A DNA stretch of 64,000 nucleotides from Couchioplanes caeruleus (GTDB taxonomy: Bacteria > Actinomycetota > Actinomycetes > Mycobacteriales > Micromonosporaceae): assembly GCF_023499255.1 (NCBI RefSeq), contig NZ_CP092183.1:3220501-3284500 (forward strand), read 5' to 3'. The notes under the pieces are model-generated. The model did no database searches, was not told where the DNA came from, and saw only the letters and a list, made by a program, of their open reading frames with translations. The position numbers and the translations under genes were made by a program. Positions 42,766 to 52,000 of the stretch are shown in pieces. Position 1 is the stretch's first letter. Every line of letters begins with the position of its first letter.

Positions 42766-42798
42766 TGTCACGGCTGTCACCCGTGTCACCGCTGTCAC
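42766..42798. repeat. Iteron array (4 x 9 bp) near attR
   Basis: TGTCAC begins at 42766, 42775, 42784 and 42793, an exact 9-bp period, in inverse orientation to the array in repA. A GTGACA (about 42831) and another TGTCAC (42847) follow. Further right, GGGGACC occurs twice (42874, 42885), and a similar pair lies just inside attL (30577, 30589), possible integrase arm sites. No gene is seen between 42718 and the att site. Confidence 0.65.
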
Positions 42799-42987
42799 CA
42801 GAGTGGTCTTCAGCTGCGGAAAGGCGAGTGACAGCCTTGGCAGGGGTGTCACTCATTTCCGACGGTGACCGCCGGGGACCATCCGGGGACCACACGGTAT
42901 GCGCGCCATGCGCGGACCTGCACACTTGACCCGGTGCGGGCACGCAGCGCATCGCGCTTGACGTGCGGAAACGTCTACGCCCACGGC

Positions 42988-43030
42988 CTGGGGGTCAAGG
43001 GGTCGCAGGTTCAAATCCTGTCAGCCCGAC
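42988..43030 (+). repeat. attR of the AICE: 3' part of a tRNA-Pro gene
   Basis: Identical over 43 bp to the copy at 30438-30480, with the T-arm and acceptor strand of tRNA-Pro(GGG). The preceding DNA (ACGTCTACGCCCACGG) is not a tRNA 5' half. It marks the right end of the 12.5-kb element. Confidence 0.85.
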
Positions 43031-43391
43031 CGATTTTTTAGGCCGTTGGCTAGGGTGAAAATCCTGGTCAGCGGCTTTTCCAATGGACTGATATCACTCG
43101 ACAAGATCGCTGCAATGGATCTTGTGGTCACAGGCGTGGTCACAGCCTCGAAGAGGCGTGGTCACATAGATGACGGACAAAACATCTCGAGTTACCCTGC
43201 TGGGCCGTGTCAGGTGGCAGCTTTGCGAGCTTTGCTCTCAGCGCACTTGACTGTCTTCAGTGTGCTGACTTGTGGCGTCTGGTGATGCCTTGTCTTAACG
43301 AAGACGCCGACACGCCTTAGATGACGCGCCGTCGTGCCGAACCAAAGGTGTGGCTGGGGCTACGCTGTGCGACACGGAGAGGTAGGTGTGG
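43031..43391. other. Junction region right of attR, with repeats
   Basis: A diverged copy of the tRNA terminator hairpin lies at about 43039-43078. GTGGTCACA occurs at 43124, 43136 and 43158 as tight direct repeats, which could be integrase arm sites left by another element. An open frame across it (43046-43285) has no start signal or similarity. The remainder is the leader of the helicase gene. Confidence 0.45.
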
Positions 43392-46136
43392 ATGTCTTCG
43401 CCCAACGCAATCCCACAGCTCACCGGCATGGCGCTCGCCGCCGTTCAACACCGTGGGAGTCACCTGCAGATCATCGCTTCGGCCGGGTCAGGCAAGACCG
43501 AGGTGGTCTCCCAGCGCGTTGTTGATCTGCTTGCGGACGGTGTCGATCCCGAGGGCATCGTGGCGTTCACCTTCACCGAGCGCGCGGCCGAGGAGCTGAA
43601 GACTCGCATCGTTCAGCGAGTCGAGGGCCGGCTCGGTCGAGGAGTAGTCGATCGACTCAACGGCTTGTTCGTAGGCACGATCCACGCCTTCTGCTTTCGC
43701 CTGCTCCAGCAGCGAGTACCCCGCTTCGAGACCTATGACGTGCTGGACGACAACCAGCTCACGGCCTTCATGGCCCGCGAGGCGAACCGGCTCAATATCC
43801 GGGCGCTGGACGCGGGCAACCGGCTCTTTGCCTCGATCGAGGCGTTCGGCAAGGGCGTTGACGTCGTTGAGAACGAACTGCTCGACCCGGCATCTATATC
43901 TGAACCCCTTGGGCCGGTACTGCGCGACTACTACGCGACCCTCGAACGGTACCGACTTCTGACCTATGGCCAGCAGGTTGTCCGAGCTGTGCGGGAACTC
44001 GAACGGCCGGAATTCGCGGCCGAGGTCCACGCTACGCTTCGTCACCTGATTGTGGATGAGTATCAGGACGTCAACCCTGCCCAGGAGCGGCTCATCGAGC
44101 TTCTCACTGGCCCTCAGGTCGAACTGTGCGTGGTCGGAGATGACCAGCAGGCGATCTATCAGTGGCGAGGTTCGGACGTGGCGAACATCGTGACGTTCGC
44201 AGAGCGCTATCCGAACGTGGCGACTTTCGAGATTACGGTGAACCGGCGCAGCCGGCCCCAGATCATCGCCACGGCCAATCGGTTCGCGCAGACGATCCCG
44301 GACCGCATCGACAAGGAGATGCTTCCGTATCGCGAATCCGGGACCATTCCGCAATCCGAAGTGGCCGTCTGGTGTGGCTCCGATGAGGAAGAGGAAGCCG
44401 GCTGGATAACGTCATACATCCTCGACCTGGTCGAGCGGGGACTGCGGTACCGCGATATCGCCGTGCTCGTGCGCAGTCGGGCCGCCTATGGCCGCCTGGT
44501 CGAGCAACTCGCGACGTTCGGCGTTCCCGTGCAACCCGGTGGGCGATCTGGTCTGTTCGAGATGCCGGAAGCGCGCGTGCTGGGCCGCGTGTTCGCCTGG
44601 CTGACCGACACTGATTGGCGGGACTACCGCCAGGCACCGCAACCAGTCACCGACGCGGCAATCTTTGGCGAGCTGATCCAGGTCTTTGAGCTGGACGCCG
44701 TACGACGCGCTGCCGTCGTTCGCTTGCTGCGCGAGTGGAAGACGTTTGTACCCAGAGAGACGCGAACCGCCAACCTGGTGGGGGAACTCTACGAGCTGTT
44801 CGCAGAGTTGGGCGTACGCCATTGGGATTTGAACGAGCCCGGGGTGATTAACCGGCTCGGTACGTTGGCTCGGGTCTCTGCATTGCTCGCCGACTACGAG
44901 TCGGTGCGCCGGCGAGCCCGGCCAGATGCGGCCGCTCCTGGCGAACAGGTGGGCGGACAGGACCGTGGCACCTGGTACTACCGGAACCTGGCGCTGCACA
45001 CCATCAACTACGCCCAGAACGCGTATGAGGGGTTCGATGGTGAGGGAGACTTCACGCTCGATGCCATCGATCTGACGACGGTGCATCGGGCGAAGGGTCT
45101 CGAGTGGCCAGTCGTCTTCGTGCCGTCGATGACCAAGGGGCGCTTCCCCTCTTCACGCACCGGTAAGCCGCAAGAGTGGCTCGTACCCCGGACGAAGTTT
45201 GACGCAGCCCGATACGAAGGATCGGACGCCGACGAGCGACGGCTCTTCTATGTTGCTATGACTCGAGCCCGCGACTGGCTTTCTGTCTCCCGGCACGAGC
45301 GCGTAACGACGCGGCGAGTTGCGCGAAGCCCGTATCACCAGGAGATCTGTCCTGTTGAGGTCAAGCCGGACGATGTCGGCTTTCCGTCGATCGAGCGAAG
45401 GGGAGCCGATAGCGACGAGGCCATCACCCTGACGTACAGCCAGATGGCGGCGTTCATGGATTGTGGGCAGGCATTCCGGCTGCGCGAGATGATCGGCTTC
45501 CAGCCGCGGCTGGCGCCCGAGCTCGGTTACGGCAAGGCCGTGCACCACGTTTTGCGGTCGGTGGCCGAGTCGACGAAGGAGACCGGAAAGGTTCGGTCGC
45601 CCGCAGAGATCGATGCGCTTCTCGACGCCAGCTTTTTCTTGCCCACCGCTAACAAGGCTGCACACCGGCAGCTGAAAGACGCGGCTCGACGGCTTGTCGG
45701 CACCTACACCGACAAGTATGCGAGCGATCTGCACCGCGTGTGGGAGACGGAACGGCCGTTCGAGCTGCACCTTGACGGCGTGATCGTAACCGGTCGAGCG
45801 GATGTGATTCTCGACCGCGAAGGCGGTGTCACGGAGGCGTTGGCGATCGTCGACTACAAAACCTCAACGTCCGGCGATCACGAGCAGCATGCGCTTCAGC
45901 TGCAGGTCTATGCCGACGCCGGGCGTCGAGAGGGACTGGACGTGCGAGCCGCATACGTGCATGACCTCAAACATGCGACGCGTATGCCGATCGAGGTGGA
46001 CGCCGAGGCCATCGCACGAGCGGAGGCGACGGTCACCGAAGCGGCTGAGCGTGTCAAGGCGCGTGACTATCGGCCCAATCCCGGTGCGCGATGCCGCGGA
46101 TGCGAGGTACGAACAATCTGCGGCTCCGCGCGTTGA
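43392..46136 (+). CDS. UvrD/Rep-family helicase fused to a RecB-like Fe-S nuclease
   Basis: 914 residues. SF1A helicase motifs are in order: ASAGSGKTEVV (I, ~31), AFTFTERAAEELKTRI (Ia), VDEYQDVN (II, ~223), GDDQQAIYQWRGS (III), TVHRAKGLEWPVVFV (V) and LFYVAMTRARDWL (VI). A C-terminal PD-(D/E)xK nuclease follows (GRADVILDREGG, LAIVDYKTS), with four cysteines placed as in Fe-S RecB/AddB/Cas4 nucleases (MDCGQAF and CRGCEVRTIC). ATG at 43392 after GAGAGG. It resects or degrades DNA ends. It converges on the Mod gene and may belong to the same defence block. Confidence 0.9.
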   Translation: MSSPNAIPQLTGMALAAVQHRGSHLQIIASAGSGKTEVVSQRVVDLLADGVDPEGIVAFTFTERAAEELKTRIVQRVEGRLGRGVVDRLNGLFVGTIHAFCFRLLQQRVPRFETYDVLDDNQLTAFMAREANRLNIRALDAGNRLFASIEAFGKGVDVVENELLDPASISEPLGPVLRDYYATLERYRLLTYGQQVVRAVRELERPEFAAEVHATLRHLIVDEYQDVNPAQERLIELLTGPQVELCVVGDDQQAIYQWRGSDVANIVTFAERYPNVATFEITVNRRSRPQIIATANRFAQTIPDRIDKEMLPYRESGTIPQSEVAVWCGSDEEEEAGWITSYILDLVERGLRYRDIAVLVRSRAAYGRLVEQLATFGVPVQPGGRSGLFEMPEARVLGRVFAWLTDTDWRDYRQAPQPVTDAAIFGELIQVFELDAVRRAAVVRLLREWKTFVPRETRTANLVGELYELFAELGVRHWDLNEPGVINRLGTLARVSALLADYESVRRRARPDAAAPGEQVGGQDRGTWYYRNLALHTINYAQNAYEGFDGEGDFTLDAIDLTTVHRAKGLEWPVVFVPSMTKGRFPSSRTGKPQEWLVPRTKFDAARYEGSDADERRLFYVAMTRARDWLSVSRHERVTTRRVARSPYHQEICPVEVKPDDVGFPSIERRGADSDEAITLTYSQMAAFMDCGQAFRLREMIGFQPRLAPELGYGKAVHHVLRSVAESTKETGKVRSPAEIDALLDASFFLPTANKAAHRQLKDAARRLVGTYTDKYASDLHRVWETERPFELHLDGVIVTGRADVILDREGGVTEALAIVDYKTSTSGDHEQHALQLQVYADAGRREGLDVRAAYVHDLKHATRMPIEVDAEAIARAEATVTEAAERVKARDYRPNPGARCRGCEVRTICGSAR

Positions 46137-46141
46137 CCGGC

Positions 46142-46171
46142 CCTTGGGTGGCCGGAGCCGGCCACCCAAGG
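46142..46171. terminator. Bidirectional terminator
   Basis: CCTTGGGTGGCCGG pairs perfectly with CCGGCCACCCAAGG, separated by AG. It lies in the 40-bp gap between the convergent helicase and methyltransferase genes. Confidence 0.85.
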
Positions 46172-46176
46172 ATGCC

Positions 46177-48870
46177 TCAGACAGTGAATACCTTCATCAC
46201 CTCGTCGCCGTAGTCGTTGATCACCTTGACCGCGATCTTTCCCGTGTCCGGCCGGGCGAACGGGCGTGACTCCGTGGAGTAGAGACTCGCCCAGGCGTCC
46301 GGTTCGATCTCGGCCTTGAGGGCCGCCTTGAGACGCTTGTACGGGTCTTGCCCGCCGGTGAAGTGGCAATGCCGGACGAAGAACGACTCGCCGTTGTACG
46401 CCGTGTCGATCATCCACAGAGCGATCTGGTCGGTGCTGTTGCTGCGCAGCTCGCCCGTGTTTGGGTCGTACACATCGACGCCGTGCAGCAGCACGCGCAG
46501 CTCGTCGTCCTCGGTCTTGATCTCGATGTCCGGTTCGCCGAACACGGTGAACAGGTTGCCGGCGCCGGTCTTCTTCAGTTCTTCGCCCATCACCAGGTCG
46601 GCGTTCATGCGGACGAGCAGTACCGGTACGCGGCCGAGTCGCCGCTCGGCGGCCACGTTCGCAAAGCCATCCGCCGAGGTGACGTATTCCTCCTCCGCCG
46701 TTCCGAGCACTGAGGGATCGAATGCGAACGCGAGAACGCACAGCAGGTCGATGTCCTTGGCGCGGATCGCCTCGCGAGCAGCGTCCTTGATGAACTGCGG
46801 ACCCACCGTCCCGTACTGCGGGCCGACGGTAATGCCGATCCTCTTCGCGGTGCCGTTGCTAGCCTCGTCCCTCAGTCCGACAGCTTGGATGTACGGGGAT
46901 GCGTAGGGCTCCACTGAGCTGAAGCTCATGCGTTCATTCTTGCGACCGTTTTGAATGCCGGCGTTGCGTAGGTTCGCGAGAATATTCTGTTCGAAGCGCG
47001 CGTCACCGTCGGAGGTCTCCTCGCCGGCGACCGTGGTGTTGCCCGTTTGGTCGACAGCGCTACCTGCGAAGGCCAGCGAACGATGTGGCGACAAGCTCTC
47101 AACGGTGAACGGGCCGGCTACGCGGACTCTGCGTTGGTCCTCGTATGGCTTGTCGACTAAGAGCTCGTAGTCGGCGTGCCGTTTGATCGCAGCCTCAATC
47201 TCCGCATGGGACATTCCCTCGTTGATGTCAGGATTGTTCGCTATAGAACTGAGAAGAATTCGCTGTGCGCGTTCGTAGACAAACCCCTGTCGTATGTCTC
47301 GCGATGTCTCTACGGGCGGTAGCGGTCGACCTGAGACTTCCGACTCTTTCGCCCTGCCCTCGGGGCTGTCCGCCAGTAAGTACCATGGGTATCGCGCTCC
47401 CATGATTCGCTGTCGGGCGAGCGCTAGCGCGACTCGTGATGTATCGATGGTAATCCATCTCCGGCCCCATTGTTCGGCCACGAGTGCTGTGGTTCCGGAT
47501 CCGCAAGTTGGGTCAACGACTAAATCCCCCGGATCCGTCGTCATAAGCATGCAGCGTTGGATCACCGAGGTTGTAGTTTGTACAACGTATAGCTTCTCAG
47601 TTCCGAATCCGGTGGCGTTAACGTCGGACCAAAAGTTCGTTAGCGGCCGGAATGGAAATTCGTCTCGATATGACTTCCACGTTAGAGTTTTTCCTACCGC
47701 GACGATGCGGCCACTCATGCACGCTCGCTGCACCCCGGCAGCGGTTACACTCCAGTGCCTACCTCTAGGCGGAAAAAATTCACGGCCGCCCAGGATGACA
47801 GGGTTTGCGGAATCCGGAGTTGCTCCTTGGGAGTCTGTAGCTTGTAAGCGCAGTATCCTTCCTTCTGGAATCGGCTCGAGTCCCGACTTCTGCGCTAGCG
47901 AGAGGTCAATGAGCTGACCATCTGATGTCTCGACGCAGACGAATCTTTCTTTTGGGTTCTCGATCGGCTTACGGGGCTGGTAGAGGTCGCGTTTCTTGAC
48001 AATCTTCCGATCCTTTGAATACCAGAGTAGGTAGTCGAAGACGGCAGGCACTAGAGAAGACGTCGCGCCGCTCGTTTTGGTGAAAACGATTTGGGCACAA
48101 AAGTTCTCTGCTCCGAACACCTCGTCCATAACGCTGCGTACTAGATGCACATTTTCGTCTCCAATTTGGACGAAACAAGAACCTGTGTCGGTTAAGAGTT
48201 CGCGTCCGGCGAGTAGGCGATCTCGCAGGTACGATAAGTAGGAATTGATTCCAAGTTCCCAAGTATCACGGAATGCCTTGATCTGTTCGACTTCCCGCGT
48301 AGCATGCTCAATCTTGCCATCCGTGACTTCAGGCTTTCGAGCCGATACTTGCCAGTTAGAGCCAAACTTGATGCCGTATGGCGGATCGATATAAATCATC
48401 TGGACTTTGCCACGTAGCCGTTCCCGCTCCGCCAAGCTCGCCATGACGTTCAGCGAGTCGCCGAGGATCATGCGGTTCGACCAGTTGGCTTCGTGCTGGT
48501 AAAAGTCCACCATGTCGAGCTCGTCGAGGCCGTCGAAGGCGTCGAAGAGCGTCAACTCAGGCTCTTCCTCCGGCGACGCCGCAGTGTTTCGCAGGTTCTC
48601 GATCAGCACCCGAGGGTCGATCTTTTCCTGGATGTAGATGGGCGGGACCTTGCCCTCCAGATATTCGGCGAGGTCTTGCTCCTCCTTGCCGCGCCAGACG
48701 AGCTGTGGGCTGTGAAGCGGCCGCGGATATCGGAATGTAAACGGGTTCTCCATATCCGGATCAACGAAGTCGTGGGCGTCGGCGGTCGGCAGGTTGACGC
48801 GCTTGTCGGGGTGCGTGATCGCGTCGACCGGGGTGGGGCCGGCCGGGGCGGCCTTCTTCCTCGGGGGCAT
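46177..48870 (-). CDS. Type III-like DNA methyltransferase (Mod)
   Basis: 897 residues. Motif IV IYIDPPYGIKFG near 168 precedes motif I DPTCGSGTTALVAEQWGRRW near 455, the beta-class order of type III Mod subunits; DPPY predicts N6-adenine methylation. The region between holds the target recognition domain. Its DNA (about 47.3-48.4 kb) is visibly richer in A/T than the gene ends, which suggests domain exchange. About 300 residues of extra C-terminus follow, unusual for Mod. It is the last gene of the leftward six-gene operon, 21 bp after Res. Confidence 0.9.
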   Translation of the reverse strand: MPPRKKAAPAGPTPVDAITHPDKRVNLPTADAHDFVDPDMENPFTFRYPRPLHSPQLVWRGKEEQDLAEYLEGKVPPIYIQEKIDPRVLIENLRNTAASPEEEPELTLFDAFDGLDELDMVDFYQHEANWSNRMILGDSLNVMASLAERERLRGKVQMIYIDPPYGIKFGSNWQVSARKPEVTDGKIEHATREVEQIKAFRDTWELGINSYLSYLRDRLLAGRELLTDTGSCFVQIGDENVHLVRSVMDEVFGAENFCAQIVFTKTSGATSSLVPAVFDYLLWYSKDRKIVKKRDLYQPRKPIENPKERFVCVETSDGQLIDLSLAQKSGLEPIPEGRILRLQATDSQGATPDSANPVILGGREFFPPRGRHWSVTAAGVQRACMSGRIVAVGKTLTWKSYRDEFPFRPLTNFWSDVNATGFGTEKLYVVQTTTSVIQRCMLMTTDPGDLVVDPTCGSGTTALVAEQWGRRWITIDTSRVALALARQRIMGARYPWYLLADSPEGRAKESEVSGRPLPPVETSRDIRQGFVYERAQRILLSSIANNPDINEGMSHAEIEAAIKRHADYELLVDKPYEDQRRVRVAGPFTVESLSPHRSLAFAGSAVDQTGNTTVAGEETSDGDARFEQNILANLRNAGIQNGRKNERMSFSSVEPYASPYIQAVGLRDEASNGTAKRIGITVGPQYGTVGPQFIKDAAREAIRAKDIDLLCVLAFAFDPSVLGTAEEEYVTSADGFANVAAERRLGRVPVLLVRMNADLVMGEELKKTGAGNLFTVFGEPDIEIKTEDDELRVLLHGVDVYDPNTGELRSNSTDQIALWMIDTAYNGESFFVRHCHFTGGQDPYKRLKAALKAEIEPDAWASLYSTESRPFARPDTGKIAVKVINDYGDEVMKVFTV

Positions 48871-48891
48871 GTCTCGTTCCCTTTCGCAGCG

Positions 48892-51800
48892 TCAGTCGGG
48901 CAGACCGATGATCGGCCGGTCGGCATACAGGTTCTCGATGGCGTCGTGCAGCACTTCGCGGAACTGCATAGGGTGGGTGGCTTCTACGTAGCCCCAGCGG
49001 CCGTACTGGCCCCAGTTGTTCACGGCAGCGCACCACTCGTGCCTGGCGGTGTGCGCCTTGGCGGCGGTTGGCCCGGGGGACTTGCGGCTTCCAGAAACTT
49101 CGACGATGAGCGTCCGTTCGACGTCGTCTGCGTCTCGCGGAACCAGTCGCACAATGAAGTCGGGCACGTAGTCGTGCTGGCGGCCTTCATGAACGTACGG
49201 GATGGTGAAGCCGAGGCGTTCGTTCTTGACGTAGGCGTGGACCCGCGAGTCTCCCTCAAGGATCTCGGCGAGACCCTCTTCCCAGGTGTTGCCGCGCTGG
49301 CCGTCGAGCACGACCTCGGTCAGGTGCGATTTCTGTGGCGGTGGCGCCATGACTACCTTGCGGGTAACGAAGTCGACATCGTCCGTCGAGCCTTCGGGAT
49401 CAAATCGGCGCAGGACCGGCATCAGCACCTTGGCGCGGTTGCCGAGCTGGCGGATGATCGATCCGAAGACCTTTTCAGCTGCCCGCGAGGTTGCCTGAAC
49501 CAGCAGAAGGTTGCCCTTCGACACGTCGGGGTCGGTGGTCACCCACTCCTTCAGCCACTGCCGGCAGATTTCGACGACCTGCGGGAAGAGCCAGGGCCTT
49601 TCTACGCCGTCCGCGGCGGCTAGGTACTTCTCGTCTTCCATGAGCCGCTTGGCGATGGTGTAGGCGATGCGTTGGTCACGGGCGCCCCGGATGTCGGCCA
49701 GCTCAATCTGCAGCCGCTCGCCTACGACACCCTGGTTTTCCACCCACAGCGCCACGAACTCCTGGGTGACGTGCAGACGTGACTTTTCATCGAAGTCTGC
49801 GATCAGCGTCTCGTCCGGGAGTTCGACGCGATAGCCGTCCAGCTTTGGCCACCGGATCGCAAGGTCGGCTCGCTCGGATACCGCGTACACCCGAATCGCC
49901 GGCCGGATGTCCTTCTGCGGCGGCGGGGTAGCGCGGTCGGAGGGGATAAAGGCGAACGGCACGCCGTACACCTCGGCGTACTCCGGCTCGAACTTGCCGT
50001 CTGCGTTCGCAGCGTAGCTGCGGCGGCGTAGACCGCGGCCGACCACCTGCTCGCACAGCAGCTGACTGCGGAATGGCCGCACGCCGAGGATGTGGGTGAC
50101 GGTGTTGGCGTCCCACCCCTCAGTGAGCATGGCCACCGAGACGACACAGCGGATGTGCTCGCCGAGCTTGCCCTTTTTGCCGATGGTGTTCATCGCCTCG
50201 CGGAGCAAGTCGGCGTCGTTGATCTTTTCCACGTCAGCGCCCGGGTTACGCAGTCGAAACTCCTGCTTGAATGCCTCGATCTCGCGAGCCGCGGCCTGCT
50301 TAAAGTCAGGCCCAAGTGGATCCCCGGACTCCAACGCGACCGAGTCGACCAGGATGGTCCGTTGCCGGGTCGTCCAGACGCCATCCTCGATGTTGCTCAG
50401 CAGTGACAGGTTGCCTGGACGCAGCCGCTTCTCACCGTCCTGGTCGACCTCCCAGCCGGCAATCCACTCGTAAACCAACTTGGACACGACCGTATTCGGG
50501 CAAACGATGATCATCACGGGTGGAGGCTCGCCGAGTCCCGCTAGGTCCTTCTCATAGCGGACGTGGTTCTGCTCGTACGAGCGATACAGACTGCGAATCG
50601 CGCCCTCGAGGGTTTCCGGCATCACCCACCCCTGCGAGGTGATCGGTGCGCCCTTGGAAGACTGGCGCTGGGGCAGCGGTGGCCGGATGTTGTCCCACAG
50701 GTTGAGGTACACCGGTTGCTGAGCGACGGCGTCGTCGTCCACGGGGATGCGCGGGATCTTGACGATGCCGGACTCGATGGCGTCCATCAGCGAGAAATCG
50801 CTGACCACCCAGGGGAAGATGTGCCCCTCGTTATAGCCGGAACCCTTGAGGTAGTACGGGGTCGCCGATAGGTCATAGACCGTCTTGACTGAGGTCCGGC
50901 GCGAGACGTCCTGCAGTCCGCGGAACCACACGCGTGCCTCGCGGTTTCGCTCCTTGTCGGATTTATCAGCGACGTCTTCCGGGTGCTCCAGCAGTTTGTC
51001 CTGGTAGCAGTGATGTGCCTCGTCATTGAAGACAACAAGGCCACCCTCGGTCGACCCGAACGCGCCGAGCACTCGGTCCGCGACCATATCCGGGGTTTCT
51101 TGGAATGCGTCGGCGTCACCGGGCGGTCGGTTCCCGCGCAGCAGCTTGCGGGTGTTGGCGTTGACTCCCTTAATTTCCTTGGCGTCTCTAGGGAGGAATG
51201 TGTGGTAGTTGACCACCTTGACGTTGGCCTGGAGGACGACCTCCCAGAGATCCGGCGGTACCAGGTTCCGTTCGTCGTAGTAGTTGTCGTCCCGCTCCGG
51301 CTGCAGGACGCCGAGTCGGTCGCGAATGGTGATTCCCGGGGCCACGATCAGAAATCGCTTTGCGAACCGCGCGTCCCGAGGGGTCATCACCTTGTTGACG
51401 GTTTGCCAGGCGATCAACATCGCCATCACGACGGTCTTGCCGCTGCCAGTGGCCATCTTTAGTGCCACGCGCGGCAGGCCGTCGCTGTGCATGCGATTTT
51501 CCGGCTCCAGCCGTCGGCGGTAGTCCGTCGTCCCATGCCGACCCGCTACTTCGGCGAGGAAGATGGCGGTCTCCACCGCCTCCCGTTGGCAGAACAGCAC
51601 CGGGTCCTCCCGATGCGGTCCGGGAGCCCAGTGGGCCAACAGCTTCCGGGTGTACGGCGTCACACCGGTCCAGTTGTTCGCCCGCCATCTCTCAACCTCG
51701 CGGCGGATGTCGTTGACGAGGCTGTTGACTTCCCGCCGTTCGCCGGTGATGTCAAAGTCGAGTGCCTCTTGCACATGCTTCTGCCGTGTCTTGCGACTTG

Positions 51801-51963
51801 GCGGCAAGGGGATGAACGACTCGCTTGGCCGACGGCCCGGCTTGAGGGCGCCGGTCGGGCCGTGTGGTCCGATCTCGAAGTGCTGCTGCGGCGGCTCGTA
51901 CGGCGAGTTGATGATCGGGTTGCTGAGGTCGGGCGCCTCTGCCGCGACTTCGGACAAAGTCAT
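48892..51963 (-). CDS. Type III-like restriction subunit (Res), SF2 helicase
   Basis: 1023 residues. SF2 motifs: ALKMATGSGKTVVMAMLI (I, ~173), VVFNDEAHHCYQ (II, ~314), YDLSATPYYLKGSG (III), a MLTEGWDANTVTHILGVRPF-type motif V and EQVVGRGLRRRSY (VI). The C-terminus has the endonuclease-like pattern YVPDFIVRL, then LIVEVSGSRKS. Where type III enzymes have E-x-K this one has E-x-S, so the catalytic Lys is missing or displaced. It translocates on DNA with ATP. If the nuclease is dead, cutting could be done by the RecB-like protein encoded upstream. Confidence 0.88.
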   Translation of the reverse strand: MTLSEVAAEAPDLSNPIINSPYEPPQQHFEIGPHGPTGALKPGRRPSESFIPLPPSRKTRQKHVQEALDFDITGERREVNSLVNDIRREVERWRANNWTGVTPYTRKLLAHWAPGPHREDPVLFCQREAVETAIFLAEVAGRHGTTDYRRRLEPENRMHSDGLPRVALKMATGSGKTVVMAMLIAWQTVNKVMTPRDARFAKRFLIVAPGITIRDRLGVLQPERDDNYYDERNLVPPDLWEVVLQANVKVVNYHTFLPRDAKEIKGVNANTRKLLRGNRPPGDADAFQETPDMVADRVLGAFGSTEGGLVVFNDEAHHCYQDKLLEHPEDVADKSDKERNREARVWFRGLQDVSRRTSVKTVYDLSATPYYLKGSGYNEGHIFPWVVSDFSLMDAIESGIVKIPRIPVDDDAVAQQPVYLNLWDNIRPPLPQRQSSKGAPITSQGWVMPETLEGAIRSLYRSYEQNHVRYEKDLAGLGEPPPVMIIVCPNTVVSKLVYEWIAGWEVDQDGEKRLRPGNLSLLSNIEDGVWTTRQRTILVDSVALESGDPLGPDFKQAAAREIEAFKQEFRLRNPGADVEKINDADLLREAMNTIGKKGKLGEHIRCVVSVAMLTEGWDANTVTHILGVRPFRSQLLCEQVVGRGLRRRSYAANADGKFEPEYAEVYGVPFAFIPSDRATPPPQKDIRPAIRVYAVSERADLAIRWPKLDGYRVELPDETLIADFDEKSRLHVTQEFVALWVENQGVVGERLQIELADIRGARDQRIAYTIAKRLMEDEKYLAAADGVERPWLFPQVVEICRQWLKEWVTTDPDVSKGNLLLVQATSRAAEKVFGSIIRQLGNRAKVLMPVLRRFDPEGSTDDVDFVTRKVVMAPPPQKSHLTEVVLDGQRGNTWEEGLAEILEGDSRVHAYVKNERLGFTIPYVHEGRQHDYVPDFIVRLVPRDADDVERTLIVEVSGSRKSPGPTAAKAHTARHEWCAAVNNWGQYGRWGYVEATHPMQFREVLHDAIENLYADRPIIGLPD

Positions 51964-52000
51964 GCTCTAGGTCCCCCGGAGGTTCGGTCGGCTGGTGACA

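Noticed and set aside
42766..42798. CRISPR array
   Set aside because: The repeat unit is 9 bp with 3-bp spacers, and no cas genes are present; iterons fit better.
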